From: JBHJGS01 sp050331575
Lineage (GTDB): Bacteria > Pseudomonadota > Alphaproteobacteria > Sphingomonadales > Rhodothalassiaceae
Reading direction: 5' to 3'
Assembly (NCBI GenBank): GCA_050331575.1
Contig: JBHJGS010000003.1
Location: 57,407-121,406, forward strand
DNA: 64,000 nucleotides
Below are positions 18,263 to 26,822 of the stretch, piece by piece; the stretch's first letter is position 1; each line of letters begins with the position of its first letter. Made by a program: the position numbers and the translations under genes. The notes below the pieces were generated by a model. The model saw only the letters and a program-made list of their open reading frames with translations, did no database searches and was not told the origin of the DNA.

Positions 18263-19486
18263 TCAAGCCCAGCCCGGGTCCGCGGCCAGGCCGTCGGGAT
18301 CTACCCCTAGGAGCATCGGCTGCTCCACCGGCATCGGCGTCGCCACGCCCCCCGCCGGAACGGACGGCCCGAGGTCCTGATCGTGCAGGCGATCGGCGAA
18401 CGCCACAGCATCTGATCCAGGGTCGAAGACCGGGTGCGGTCGCGGGCGGCTCAGTGCCGCTTCGCCGTCGTCCGGATCCGATGGCGGCGCGCCGCCCGAC
18501 GCGCGTTCCTCGGCGGGACGTTCCGCAGTGGGCGGGGCGGATCCACCGGGTCCCGATCCGGCGGGTCCCGATCCGGCTGGGCCAGATCCGGCCGGGCCAG
18601 ATCCAGCTGGGCCAGATCCGGCCAGGGCTTGCGGGGCGGTGCCGCTGGGCATGGACATCAGCTCCGGCGCGGCCTGAGACGGCGCCGCACCGGCTGCATC
18701 CTGGCCATTCGCAGCGGTCTGCGTCTCGGCCGCGGCACTCAACACCAGCGATAAGGCCGGCGCTTCGGCCCTGGGCTGGGTCGGGGTTGGGCTCGGGCTC
18801 GGGGTTAGGGCGCCGGTATGCCCCGGCGCAGGGGCGAAAACCAGACCCTCCAGACTTGGCGCGGTCGCGCCCCGCATGGACGAGACCTCCGGCCCGGCCG
18901 ATGCATCGGCCTCCGCAAGGGCCAAGAGCGCCGCCAAGGCATCAGCCGGCTTGACCGGAGCTTGCTCCGAGACGCGGTTTAGACCGGTCGCGCTTGCGCC
19001 GATCGTGATCGTCGCGCCGGGCCAGATCGTCGGGGCCACCCGCATCAGGCCGGGCAGGCTGAGAGCGCCTGCCGCGTCGTCGCGATCAGACACACTGCCG
19101 CCCCAGAACGGTGCTGCGCCGTCCAGCATGCCGGCCGCGACGGCGAAGTGCGGCGTCATGTCCGGTGCCCGCGGCCCGTCGGGCCGGCGCTCGGCCAGGA
19201 ACCGACTGGTCACCGCCGACAAGGCGACCCCGCTGGCGGCCAGGGCCAGAGTTTCGTCCAGCGCATAGTAGCGACGGTTAATGCGGGCGACATGGACCAC
19301 CAGTTCCTGATCCTGCTTGGTGCAGGCAGCCACCCAAGGGTCGCCGGCATCGGTCCATCCATGGTCCCAGACAAGGGCGTTGCCGGTGCGGTCCAGGCTG
19401 AAGCGCAGCTGAGCCAGCGCGGCCAATTCCGCTGGCGTCCAGCCCGTCCAGGCGGGTTGTGAGTCGAGTTGGAGGAGCTTGCCCAT
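18263..19486 (-). CDS. Hypothetical protein with GSGPA repeats
   Basis: I do not recognise this protein. Its first 170 residues look folded (aromatic N-terminus with TGWTPAELAALAQLRFSLD; a VHVARINRRYYALDE strand-rich stretch). From about residue 200 it becomes Ala/Pro/Ser-rich, with a GSGPA pentapeptide repeated five times (nucleotides 18550-18624). No signal peptide or membrane helix is visible. It begins 27 bases after the XRE regulator gene on the same strand, so the two are probably one operon. A substrate- or partner-binding role with a flexible tail is only a guess. Confidence 0.65.
   Translation of the reverse strand: MGKLLQLDSQPAWTGWTPAELAALAQLRFSLDRTGNALVWDHGWTDAGDPWVAACTKQDQELVVHVARINRRYYALDETLALAASGVALSAVTSRFLAERRPDGPRAPDMTPHFAVAAGMLDGAAPFWGGSVSDRDDAAGALSLPGLMRVAPTIWPGATITIGASATGLNRVSEQAPVKPADALAALLALAEADASAGPEVSSMRGATAPSLEGLVFAPAPGHTGALTPSPSPTPTQPRAEAPALSLVLSAAAETQTAANGQDAAGAAPSQAAPELMSMPSGTAPQALAGSGPAGSGPAGSGPAGSGPAGSGPGGSAPPTAERPAEERASGGAPPSDPDDGEAALSRPRPHPVFDPGSDAVAFADRLHDQDLGPSVPAGGVATPMPVEQPMLLGVDPDGLAADPGWA
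18550..18624 (-). repeat. 15-bp tandem repeat, five units, in coding sequence
   Basis: Five consecutive 15-base units, differing by a few substitutions, encode Gly-Ser-Gly-Pro-Ala (the last with Gly). Because the period is a multiple of three, copy-number change would lengthen or shorten a linker without shifting the frame. Confidence 0.85.
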
Positions 19487-19513
19487 CTGCGATGTGTCCG
19501 TGGCCGGGCGATG

Positions 19514-19879
19514 TCACCAGCCGCGTTGCGCCAGCTGATCGGGCGGCGGCAGGGGCGCATCGGCCGCCGGCGGCGCCTCACCGGTGAGCAATTCGAACAG
19601 GCCTGGCTCCAAATGCGCGAGCACGATCTGCGCGAAGGCACGATCCGTCACGTCCAGCGCCACGGCCCAAGGCGCGTAGAGATCCTGCGGGATGCGGCCC
19701 AAACCATTCTCCACCTGGGAAACGAAGGAATAATATTGCAGACCAAGGCGGGCGGCGAGATCGGCCTGGGTGAGCCCCTGCTGTTCGCGCCGCTGTTTCA
19801 GCCAACGGCCGAGGCGTCTGCGCAATTCCCGCGCCGGCTCCGATGTCTGCTTGATCGCTTGCTGCCGCATCGCCGGCAT
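19514..19879 (-). CDS. XRE-family helix-turn-helix regulator
   Basis: A Cro/C1-type HTH lies at about residues 20-75 (RRLGRWLKQRREQQGLTQAD, given in part, with recognition region LGLQYYSFVSQVENGLGRIP). The C-terminal 45 residues are Pro/Ala-rich. The start has a perfect AAGGAGG seven bases upstream. It is transcribed toward the GSGPA-repeat gene and divergently from the duplicated-domain gene at 20094. It may control either or both. Confidence 0.88.
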   Translation of the reverse strand: MPAMRQQAIKQTSEPARELRRRLGRWLKQRREQQGLTQADLAARLGLQYYSFVSQVENGLGRIPQDLYAPWAVALDVTDRAFAQIVLAHLEPGLFELLTGEAPPAADAPLPPPDQLAQRGW

Positions 19880-20093
19880 GGCCGCCCCTCCTTAGACTCG
19901 GTCCGAGATCTGCCACATCCGGCAACTCCGGTCAAGCAGGATGTGAATAGCAGATTCTGCTATGCAAGTCATGAAACATGGGGTATGACCATCGCGCCCC
20001 GCCGAGCGCGGATCGCCACCTTGGGTGATCCGCCACCGCCGGGATCAGGACACACGCAAAAACCGCCCGAGGAACGAAACAGGAGGACACACC

Positions 20094-20930
20094 ATGTTAG
20101 AAAGAAAACTGGCCAATCCGCCGGCACCGCACGCCGATCCTGCAGGGCTGCTGCCGGCAGGCCCAATCCAAACGCCCGACGTCTTCGCCATCAATACCGA
20201 CGGTTATCCCGTCGCTGTCGACATTTTTGCCGATCCCGCCGAAAATCCCCTGCCCCCGCCCTACTATTCGGCAACGCCGGATGGGCAGTTGTTCGAAGCG
20301 CGGGTCGTCGGTGGCGATGCGGTCAGCCTGGAACCGATCCCCTATTTCGCACTGGATGCAACCGGCCGCCTGGTCCAGGTGGATTTTCCTGCCGACGGCG
20401 TCGTGGCGCCTGAGCGGCCTGATGCGGGCCCCTGCCTGCTGCACGACCCGGACGAGGCAATGGCTGACCCGGCGATCCTGCGCCCGGCCGTGATCATCGA
20501 AAGCCCGGATTATTTCGCCTTCGACAGCGAGGGCCGTGCCGTGGCGGTGGATGTTTTCGCCGAACCGGCCGACAATCTGCTGCCACCGCCCTATTATTCC
20601 GCCACCAATGATGGTCGGCTGTTTGAAGTGACTGTGCTGGACGGCGAGACGGTGACGTTGGAGCCCATCCACACTTTCGCCCTGGGTCTGGACGGGCGCC
20701 TGGTTCAGGTGGATTTTCCCGCCGAAGACCAATTTGTGTTCGATCCGACACGGCCCTGCTCGGACGGCGACCAGGAGGCCGAGGACATCGTCACTATCAC
20801 CGATGCCGGCGCACCAGTGTCTGAAGACGTCGCGGCGCCGGCGCTATCGGACATGATGGCGCTCGCCCTGGCGCAGAATGTCCTCGGGTTCGACATCGAT
20901 CTGCTCAGCCTGGAGTTCGGATCCTTCTAA
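20094..20930 (+). CDS. Unrecognised protein built of two tandem homologous domains
   Basis: A 278 aa acidic protein of no known family. Two copies of a domain of about 88 residues lie at residues 14-101 and 123-210, offset by 109. Shared blocks are VAVDIFADPAEN / VAVDVFAEPADN, LPPPYYSAT, a GQLFE / GRLFE turn, TLEPI-type strands and GRLVQVDFPA. An acidic linker leads to a hydrophobic C-terminal stretch (MMALALAQNVLGFDIDLLSL). There is no signal peptide. The ATG at 20094 has AGGAGG at 20081-20086. The gene is divergent from the XRE regulator and followed by a strong hairpin. Function unknown. Confidence 0.75.
   Translation: MLERKLANPPAPHADPAGLLPAGPIQTPDVFAINTDGYPVAVDIFADPAENPLPPPYYSATPDGQLFEARVVGGDAVSLEPIPYFALDATGRLVQVDFPADGVVAPERPDAGPCLLHDPDEAMADPAILRPAVIIESPDYFAFDSEGRAVAVDVFAEPADNLLPPPYYSATNDGRLFEVTVLDGETVTLEPIHTFALGLDGRLVQVDFPAEDQFVFDPTRPCSDGDQEAEDIVTITDAGAPVSEDVAAPALSDMMALALAQNVLGFDIDLLSLEFGSF
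20136..20723 (+). repeat. Intragenic duplication, two diverged copies
   Basis: Coding copies at about 20133-20396 and 20460-20723 are offset by 327 bases and encode the two homologous domains of the 278 aa protein. The nucleotide sequences have diverged while protein motifs remain, so the duplication is old. Confidence 0.75.
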
Positions 20931-20935
20931 AGGAC

Positions 20936-20972
20936 GCCCCTTCACCATCGGGTCGCCCGGTCGTGAAGGGGC
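20936..20972 (+). terminator. Hairpin after the duplicated-domain gene
   Basis: A perfect ten-base stem, GCCCCTTCAC (20936-20945) against GTGAAGGGGC (20963-20972), starts six bases after the stop codon. The loop holds a smaller CGGG/CCCG stem. No T-run follows, so it may end transcription with Rho or protect the 3' end. Confidence 0.55.
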
Positions 20973-21041
20973 CCGCAACCGAGGGCGCCTGTGCCGGCAA
21001 GCCAGGCGCCCACCTCTGCCCCTTATTTCCAGGACATCCCC

Positions 21042-22211
21042 ATGCTCGCCGCGCTTGCTGCTCTGAGCCTTCTGACCACGGAGTGCCATTCCCGTCAGGG
21101 CTATGAAGGCCCGCCGCCCCGTCAAAGACCCGCTGAGGCCAGCGTGCCGGTTCAGGCCCCACCCTTTGTCCCAGCCGACCTGACCCTCACCAACACCCTA
21201 GACCGCGCCGCCATGGGCTTTGCCGGGCGGGCGCCGGCCTGGAGTCTGGCGGTTGCGCGTCCGGGCCGCGGGCTCTGGTCGCAGACGATCGGCGCGGAGC
21301 CCGGCGCCCGCTTCCACGCCGCCTCGATCGGCAAATCGATGACGGCTGCGGTGATTCTGCAACTGGTCGAAGAGGGGCGCTTGACCCTCGACGACACGCT
21401 CGACACCTGGCTTGCCGATCTGCCCAATGCCGCTTTGGTCACCATCGATCATCTGCTGTCCAACCGCTCCGGCTATTTTCTTCAGCGCGAGGAGCCACAG
21501 GGCCCGACATCGGGCGACGACATCACGCCCGAAGCCACGTTCAAGCGGCTTCACAGCGGCGGGGTGCTGTTCTGCCCCGGCACAAACTGGGCCTATTCCA
21601 ATGTCGGCTATATGCTGCTGGGCCGTATTATCGAGATGGTAGACGGGCAGTCGTTCGAAGCCGCCCTGACCCACCGCCTGCTGGAGCCGCTTGGGCTGCG
21701 TGACACCCTGGTCTTGACGCCTGAGACGGCGGACCCCCGCCTGGTGGACGGCCATGATGGCGGCGCACCGGTGGACGGGCCGCGCCCTGGCCAGGGCTTC
21801 GCCGCCGCCCCGGTAGCAACCACCGCGGAAGACCTGGTGCGCTGGTGGCGCGCCCTGCTGACCGGGGAGGTGGTCTCAGCTCAGACACTTGACCTGATGA
21901 CACGGCGAAGCTGGCCGCTGTTCGGCAGCGAGACACTGTCATACGGGCGTGGCATGCAGATCGCCCATTTCAATGATGGGCCCGGTCCGATGATCATGCA
22001 TTCCGGCGGCATCGACGGCTTCAGCGCCACGGTCGCCTGGCTGCCCGCGCACAACAGCTTCGCCGCGGTGCTGGTCAATGACCGCAGCGTGCCCGCAGAA
22101 GCGGCCTTATGGGCCCTGGTCCGGGCTCTGCCGGCCGCCCCGCCGCAATCCCCCGCGCCCAGATCACGCAGATCGCCCGGACCGCCCAAACGTGGCATCC
22201 AAATCCCCTGA
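21042..22211 (+). CDS. Serine beta-lactamase-fold hydrolase (class C-like/esterase)
   Basis: A penicillin-binding-protein/beta-lactamase-fold enzyme. The nucleophile is in ASIGKS (SxxK), the tyrosine motif is YSNVGY (YxN), and the third motif reads HSGGIDG in place of KTG. A hydrophobic N-terminus (LAALAALSLLTTEC) suggests export. I start at the ATG at 21042 with AGGA upstream; a GTG at 20991 would add 17 residues before the signal. Such proteins are usually esterases or peptidases rather than true beta-lactamases. The C-terminus is Pro/Arg-rich. Confidence 0.85.
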   Translation: MLAALAALSLLTTECHSRQGYEGPPPRQRPAEASVPVQAPPFVPADLTLTNTLDRAAMGFAGRAPAWSLAVARPGRGLWSQTIGAEPGARFHAASIGKSMTAAVILQLVEEGRLTLDDTLDTWLADLPNAALVTIDHLLSNRSGYFLQREEPQGPTSGDDITPEATFKRLHSGGVLFCPGTNWAYSNVGYMLLGRIIEMVDGQSFEAALTHRLLEPLGLRDTLVLTPETADPRLVDGHDGGAPVDGPRPGQGFAAAPVATTAEDLVRWWRALLTGEVVSAQTLDLMTRRSWPLFGSETLSYGRGMQIAHFNDGPGPMIMHSGGIDGFSATVAWLPAHNSFAAVLVNDRSVPAEAALWALVRALPAAPPQSPAPRSRRSPGPPKRGIQIP

Positions 22212-22216
22212 GAGGC

Positions 22217-22248
22217 GCCGGCGGAGCGGCTTGGTCTGCGCCGCCGGC
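22217..22248 (+). terminator. GC-rich hairpin after the serine hydrolase gene
   Basis: An eight-base perfect stem, GCCGGCGG (22217-22224) with CCGCCGGC (22241-22248), begins five bases after the stop. No T-run follows. It is plausible as a transcript end but unproven. Confidence 0.4.
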
Positions 22249-22353
22249 CAGGGCGATCCAGACGCAAGCGCCTTGAATCGGGCATGGGAGTTCGACACAA
22301 TCCATTAACGATTAGTTGCCCACCCTTGGCCGCGCCCGGGAGACGTTCGCATC

Positions 22354-25110
22354 ATGACGCCTTGGTCTGGATCACCGGGAAAAGGCCGCGCCACACCGGC
22401 GGCTGGCCTCGATCCGACATGGCATGATCGGCCGGCCAAGGCCACGCTTGAGGCGCTCCAAACACAGCCTTTCGGCCTGAGTGACAGCCAGGCGGCAGAA
22501 AGGCTACAGCATCACGGGCCCAACCGCCTGCCCGAGGCCAAGCGTGACAGTCCGCTGATCCGCTTTTTGCGGCAGTTCAACAATGTGCTGATCTACGTGC
22601 TGATCGCGGCGGCCGCCACCACAGCCGCGCTTGGCCATTTCGTCGATACCGGCGTGACCCTGGCTGTGGTGTTTCTGAACGCGGCGATCGGCTTTTTTCA
22701 GGAGGGCAAGGCGGAACGCGCCCTTGGGGCGATCCGCGCCATGCTGGCGCCCAAGGCAACCGTGATGCGCGGCGGCCAGCGCCGCCACATCGACGGCGCA
22801 GAGGTGGTGCCCGGGGACATAGTGATTTTGGAAGCAGGCGACCGGGTGCCGGCGGATCTGCGGCTGACCGAAACCCGCGGCTTGAAGATCGAAGAGGCGG
22901 TGCTGACCGGCGAATCGGTGCCCGCGGAAAAGATCGTCGACCCGGTCGCGGCCGAGGCGCCCCTGGGCGACCGCCGCTCGATGGCCTTCTGCGGCACCCT
23001 GGTGGCCGGCGGCCAGGGCCGCGGCGTGGTCGTGGCTACCGGGGCTGAGACCCAGATCGGCCGGATTAGCGGGCTGATCGCCACGGTGCAGACGGTGACC
23101 ACGCCCCTGGTGCGGCAGATGGGCGTGTTCGCGCGCTGGCTGACCGCGATGATCTTGGGGTTGGGCGCGCTGATCCTGCTGACCGGCCTGGTGCTGGGCA
23201 GCTATGGCTTCCGCGACCTGTTCATGGCGGTGGTCGGCCTGTCAGTGGCGGCGATACCGGAAGGGCTTCCGGCGATCCTCACCGTGACACTGGCGATCGG
23301 CGTGGAAGCCATGGCGCGGCGCCAAGCCATCGTCCGGCGGCTACCGGCGATCGAGGCGCTGGGCTCGGTCACCGTGATCTGCTCGGACAAGACCGGCACG
23401 CTGACCAAGAACGAGATGACCGTCGCCTCCGTGGCGACGGCGGCCCGGCTGTTCACCGTGACCGGCGCGGGCTATGCCCCGCACGGCGCGATCCGTCTGG
23501 AGGGCGCGGATATTGCGGTGGCCGACTATCCCTTGCTGGCGGAAATGGCCAAAGCCGCCTTGCTGTGCAACGACGCGGACCTGCGCGAGGCCAATGGGAG
23601 CTGGCAAATCCTTGGCGATCCGATGGAAGGGGCGCTGGTCAGCTTCGCCGCCAAGGCCGGCCTGGAGACCGAGTTCGTGCGCCGCGCCCATCCCCAAACC
23701 GACGCGATCCCATTCGACGCGCAGCACCGATTCATGGCCAGCCTGCATCATGATCATGAGGGCCAAGCGGCGATCTATGTGAAGGGCGCGCCGGAACGGC
23801 TGCTGGCCATGTGCAGCCAACAGCATGACGGCGACGGCGCGATCACGACCTTGGATCCGGACTATTGGCACAGCCGCGCCCAGGCGATCACCGCAGACGG
23901 TCAGCGCGTGCTGGCGATCGCGATGAAGCAAAGCCACAGCGCGCATCGCGACCTGCTGTTCGGCGATGTGGAGGACGGGCTCACGCTGCTCGGCCTGGTC
24001 GGGTTGATCGATCCGCCGCGCGACGAGGCGGTTGCCGCTGTGGCTGATTGCCGGACCGCCGGCATCCGCGTGAAGATGATCACCGGCGATCATGCCGGCA
24101 CCGCCGCCGCCATTGCCCGCCAGCTGGGCCTGGCGAACACCGACGCGGTGCTACAGGGCGTGGAGCTGGACCGGCTGAGCGATGAAGAGCTGCGCGGCCG
24201 CGCCGCAGCGGTGGATGTGTTCGCGCGCACCAGTCCTGAACATAAGCTGCGCCTGGTGCAAGCGCTGCAAGCCGGCGGCGCGGTGGTGGCGATGACCGGC
24301 GACGGGGTGAATGACGCGCCGGCGCTGAAGCGCGCGGATATCGGGATCGCGATGGGCCAGAAGGGCACGGAAGCGGCCAAGGAGGCTGCCGAGATCGTGC
24401 TGGCTGACGACAATTTCGCCACCATCGCACAGGCCGTGAAGGCGGGCCGCACGGTCTATGACAACCTAAAAAAGGCGATCATCTTTCTGCTGCCGGTCAA
24501 TGGCGGCGAGTCGCTCAGCCTGGTGTTGGCGATCCTGCTGGGTCTGACGCTGCCGATCACGCCGGTGCAGATCTTGTGGGTGAATATGGTCAGTTCCGTG
24601 CTGCTGGCGATGACCTTGGCGTTTGAGCCCGCCGAGCCGGATATCTTGCGCCGTCCGCCGCGCCGCCCGGATGAGCCGGTGCTGTCCGGCTTTGTGATCT
24701 GGCGGGTGGTTCTGGTGTCCTTGCTGTTCTCCGCTGGCATCTTCGGCAGCTTTTCGATCGCTCAAGCCCAAGATATCGATCTGGAAACCTCGCGCACAAT
24801 CGCGGTCAATGCTTTGGTGGTGATGGAGATCTTCTATCTATTTTCCGTGCGTTATTTGAACAATCCGTCCCTAACCCTGCGCGGCGTGTTGGGCACCCGG
24901 CCGGTGCTGATCGCGGTCAGCGCGGTGACGGCGCTGCAGTTTCTGTTCACCTACGCCCCGTTCATGGAAGCGTTTTTCGACACCCGGCCGTTGGGGCTGG
25001 TCACCGGCCTGTGCATCATCGGGATCGGCATCGCCTTCCTGATCCTGCTTGAGCTGGAGAAGCGCCTGCGCCGCGCCCTGGGGAACCGCCGACAGGAGCG
25101 TATGGCATGA
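22354..25110 (+). CDS. P2-type cation-transporting ATPase
   Basis: An ion pump of 918 aa. It has an N-terminal cation-ATPase domain, the actuator loop VLTGESVP, M4 motif PEGLP, phosphorylated Asp345 in DKTGTLTKNEMT and hinge GDGVNDAPALKRADIGIAMG, with about ten membrane helices. M4 looks SERCA-like. In M6, however, the segment is LWVNMVSSVLLA, where SERCA has an ion-binding Asp, so calcium is not assured. It is coupled by ATGA overlap to the antiporter gene, suggesting a joint cation homeostasis role. Confidence 0.92.
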   Translation: MTPWSGSPGKGRATPAAGLDPTWHDRPAKATLEALQTQPFGLSDSQAAERLQHHGPNRLPEAKRDSPLIRFLRQFNNVLIYVLIAAAATTAALGHFVDTGVTLAVVFLNAAIGFFQEGKAERALGAIRAMLAPKATVMRGGQRRHIDGAEVVPGDIVILEAGDRVPADLRLTETRGLKIEEAVLTGESVPAEKIVDPVAAEAPLGDRRSMAFCGTLVAGGQGRGVVVATGAETQIGRISGLIATVQTVTTPLVRQMGVFARWLTAMILGLGALILLTGLVLGSYGFRDLFMAVVGLSVAAIPEGLPAILTVTLAIGVEAMARRQAIVRRLPAIEALGSVTVICSDKTGTLTKNEMTVASVATAARLFTVTGAGYAPHGAIRLEGADIAVADYPLLAEMAKAALLCNDADLREANGSWQILGDPMEGALVSFAAKAGLETEFVRRAHPQTDAIPFDAQHRFMASLHHDHEGQAAIYVKGAPERLLAMCSQQHDGDGAITTLDPDYWHSRAQAITADGQRVLAIAMKQSHSAHRDLLFGDVEDGLTLLGLVGLIDPPRDEAVAAVADCRTAGIRVKMITGDHAGTAAAIARQLGLANTDAVLQGVELDRLSDEELRGRAAAVDVFARTSPEHKLRLVQALQAGGAVVAMTGDGVNDAPALKRADIGIAMGQKGTEAAKEAAEIVLADDNFATIAQAVKAGRTVYDNLKKAIIFLLPVNGGESLSLVLAILLGLTLPITPVQILWVNMVSSVLLAMTLAFEPAEPDILRRPPRRPDEPVLSGFVIWRVVLVSLLFSAGIFGSFSIAQAQDIDLETSRTIAVNALVVMEIFYLFSVRYLNNPSLTLRGVLGTRPVLIAVSAVTALQFLFTYAPFMEAFFDTRPLGLVTGLCIIGIGIAFLILLELEKRLRRALGNRRQERMA

Positions 25111-26822
25111 GCGACGCGCTGGCCGGATATGTCTTCTACGAGATCGCGGCCCTTCTGGTGCTCGCCGCCGGCATCGGCTTTCTGGGTCTGCTTTTGCGCC
25201 AGCCGCTGATCGTCAGCTTCATCGCGGTCGGCATCCTGGCAGGGCCCTCGGTGCTCGATATCGCTCAGGCCGAGGCCCATATCGACCTGTTGGCGGAACT
25301 GGGCATCGCGCTGTTATTGTTCCTGGTCGGGCTAAAGCTCGACTTGAAGCTGGTGCGCACCTTGGGGCCGGTGGCGCTGTTGACTGGGCTGGGCCAGGTG
25401 CTGTTCACCTCCCTGTTCGGGTTTCTGATCGCCCTGGCGCTGGGCTTTGAGGCGGTCACCTCGCTCTACATCGCGGTTGCCCTGACCTTTTCCTCAACCA
25501 TCATCATCGTCAAGCTGTTGTCGGACAAGCGCGAGATCGACAGCCTGCACGGCCGCATCGCCCTGGGCTTTCTGATCGTGCAAGACCTGGTCGTGGTGCT
25601 GTCGATGATCATCCTGTCCGCCCTGGGCGTGGGCGAGGCCGGCAGTGGCGCGGCCGACATTGCCCGCGTGTTCGGCTATGGCGTGGCGATGCTGGCCGGT
25701 GTCGGTCTATTCGTGCGCTTCCTGGCCAATCCGTTGACCGAGCGGCTGTCCGAGGCACCGGAACTGCTGGTCTCCTTCGCCATCGGCTGGGCGGCGATGC
25801 TGGCAGCGCTGGGCCATTATCTGGGCTTCGGCAAGGAATTGGGCGGGCTGTTGGCCGGGGTGTCGCTGGCCTCCACGCCGTTTCGCGAAGCCATCGCCGC
25901 GCGTCTCGCCTCCTTGCGGGACTTTCTTCTGCTGTTTTTCTTCATCGCATTGGGCGCCAGCCTGGACCTGGCGGTGCTGGGCGAGAATGTGCCCGCCGCG
26001 CTGATCTTCTCCGCCTTTGTGCTGATCGGCAATCCCTTGATCGTGCTGGCCATCATGGGGGCGCTGGGCTATGCCAAGCGCACCGGTTTCCTGGCCGGGC
26101 TGACGGTCGCCCAGATCAGCGAATTCTCCCTCATCTTCATGGCCATGGGCGTGACGCTGGGCCATGTCGCCGGTGACGCCTTGGGCTTGGTGACCCTGGT
26201 GGGGCTGATCACCATCGCGGTGTCCACCTATATGATCACCTATTCGCATCGGCTCTATGCCGTGGCCGAGCCGGTTCTGGGCGTGTTCGAGCGCCGGCGC
26301 CGCCGTGCAGACGCCGGGGCCGCCGATCTCCACCCCAGCGGCATCGACGTGGTGCTGTTCGGACTGGGCCGCTATGGCCTGGGCATTGCCGAGCAGTTGC
26401 GCGCGGCAGGCCGCACGGTTCTGGGCGTTGATTTCGACCCCGAGGCCGTGCGATTTGCCCGGGCGCGTGGCTTTCACACTCTGTTCGGCGATGCCACGGA
26501 CCCCGAATTCCTAGCGCATCTGCCGCTCAGTGGCGTCAGCTGGGCTGTGCTGGCGGTGCCTGAACATGCCACCGGCGTCAGCCATGACGACCCGCGACGC
26601 GCGCTGATCCGCGGATTGAGAGACCAGCGCTTCGGCGGCCGCATCGCCGTGGCCGCCCATAATGAGACCAGCGCGGCGGCCTATCGCGCCATCGGCGCCG
26701 ATCTTGTGCTGCTGCCCTATCGCGACGCTGCGGCCCAGGCAGCGGACCTGGTGCTGGGCGAAACCACCGCGCCGGTGGTAACGGCGGCAGACCCGCAGGG
26801 CCAGCGGGAATTCGCCGCATGA
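25107..26822 (+). CDS. CPA2-family cation:proton antiporter with RCK domain
   Basis: About twelve membrane helices form a Na+/H+-exchanger (KefB-type) domain to residue 390. A cytoplasmic TrkA-N/RCK domain follows (from about 413), with the nucleotide-binding GLGRYGLG motif and an acidic strand end VLGVDFDPEAV. It resembles KefB/KefC or YbaL. It overlaps both neighbours by ATGA, so the ATPase, antiporter and stress protein are made together. The transported ion (K+ or Na+) cannot be read from sequence. Confidence 0.9.
   Translation: MSDALAGYVFYEIAALLVLAAGIGFLGLLLRQPLIVSFIAVGILAGPSVLDIAQAEAHIDLLAELGIALLLFLVGLKLDLKLVRTLGPVALLTGLGQVLFTSLFGFLIALALGFEAVTSLYIAVALTFSSTIIIVKLLSDKREIDSLHGRIALGFLIVQDLVVVLSMIILSALGVGEAGSGAADIARVFGYGVAMLAGVGLFVRFLANPLTERLSEAPELLVSFAIGWAAMLAALGHYLGFGKELGGLLAGVSLASTPFREAIAARLASLRDFLLLFFFIALGASLDLAVLGENVPAALIFSAFVLIGNPLIVLAIMGALGYAKRTGFLAGLTVAQISEFSLIFMAMGVTLGHVAGDALGLVTLVGLITIAVSTYMITYSHRLYAVAEPVLGVFERRRRRADAGAADLHPSGIDVVLFGLGRYGLGIAEQLRAAGRTVLGVDFDPEAVRFARARGFHTLFGDATDPEFLAHLPLSGVSWAVLAVPEHATGVSHDDPRRALIRGLRDQRFGGRIAVAAHNETSAAAYRAIGADLVLLPYRDAAAQAADLVLGETTAPVVTAADPQGQREFAA

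Noticed and set aside
21042..22211. True beta-lactamase resistance gene
   Set aside because: The third motif is HSGG rather than KTG and the sequence fits the broad esterase/peptidase group; resistance cannot be claimed.
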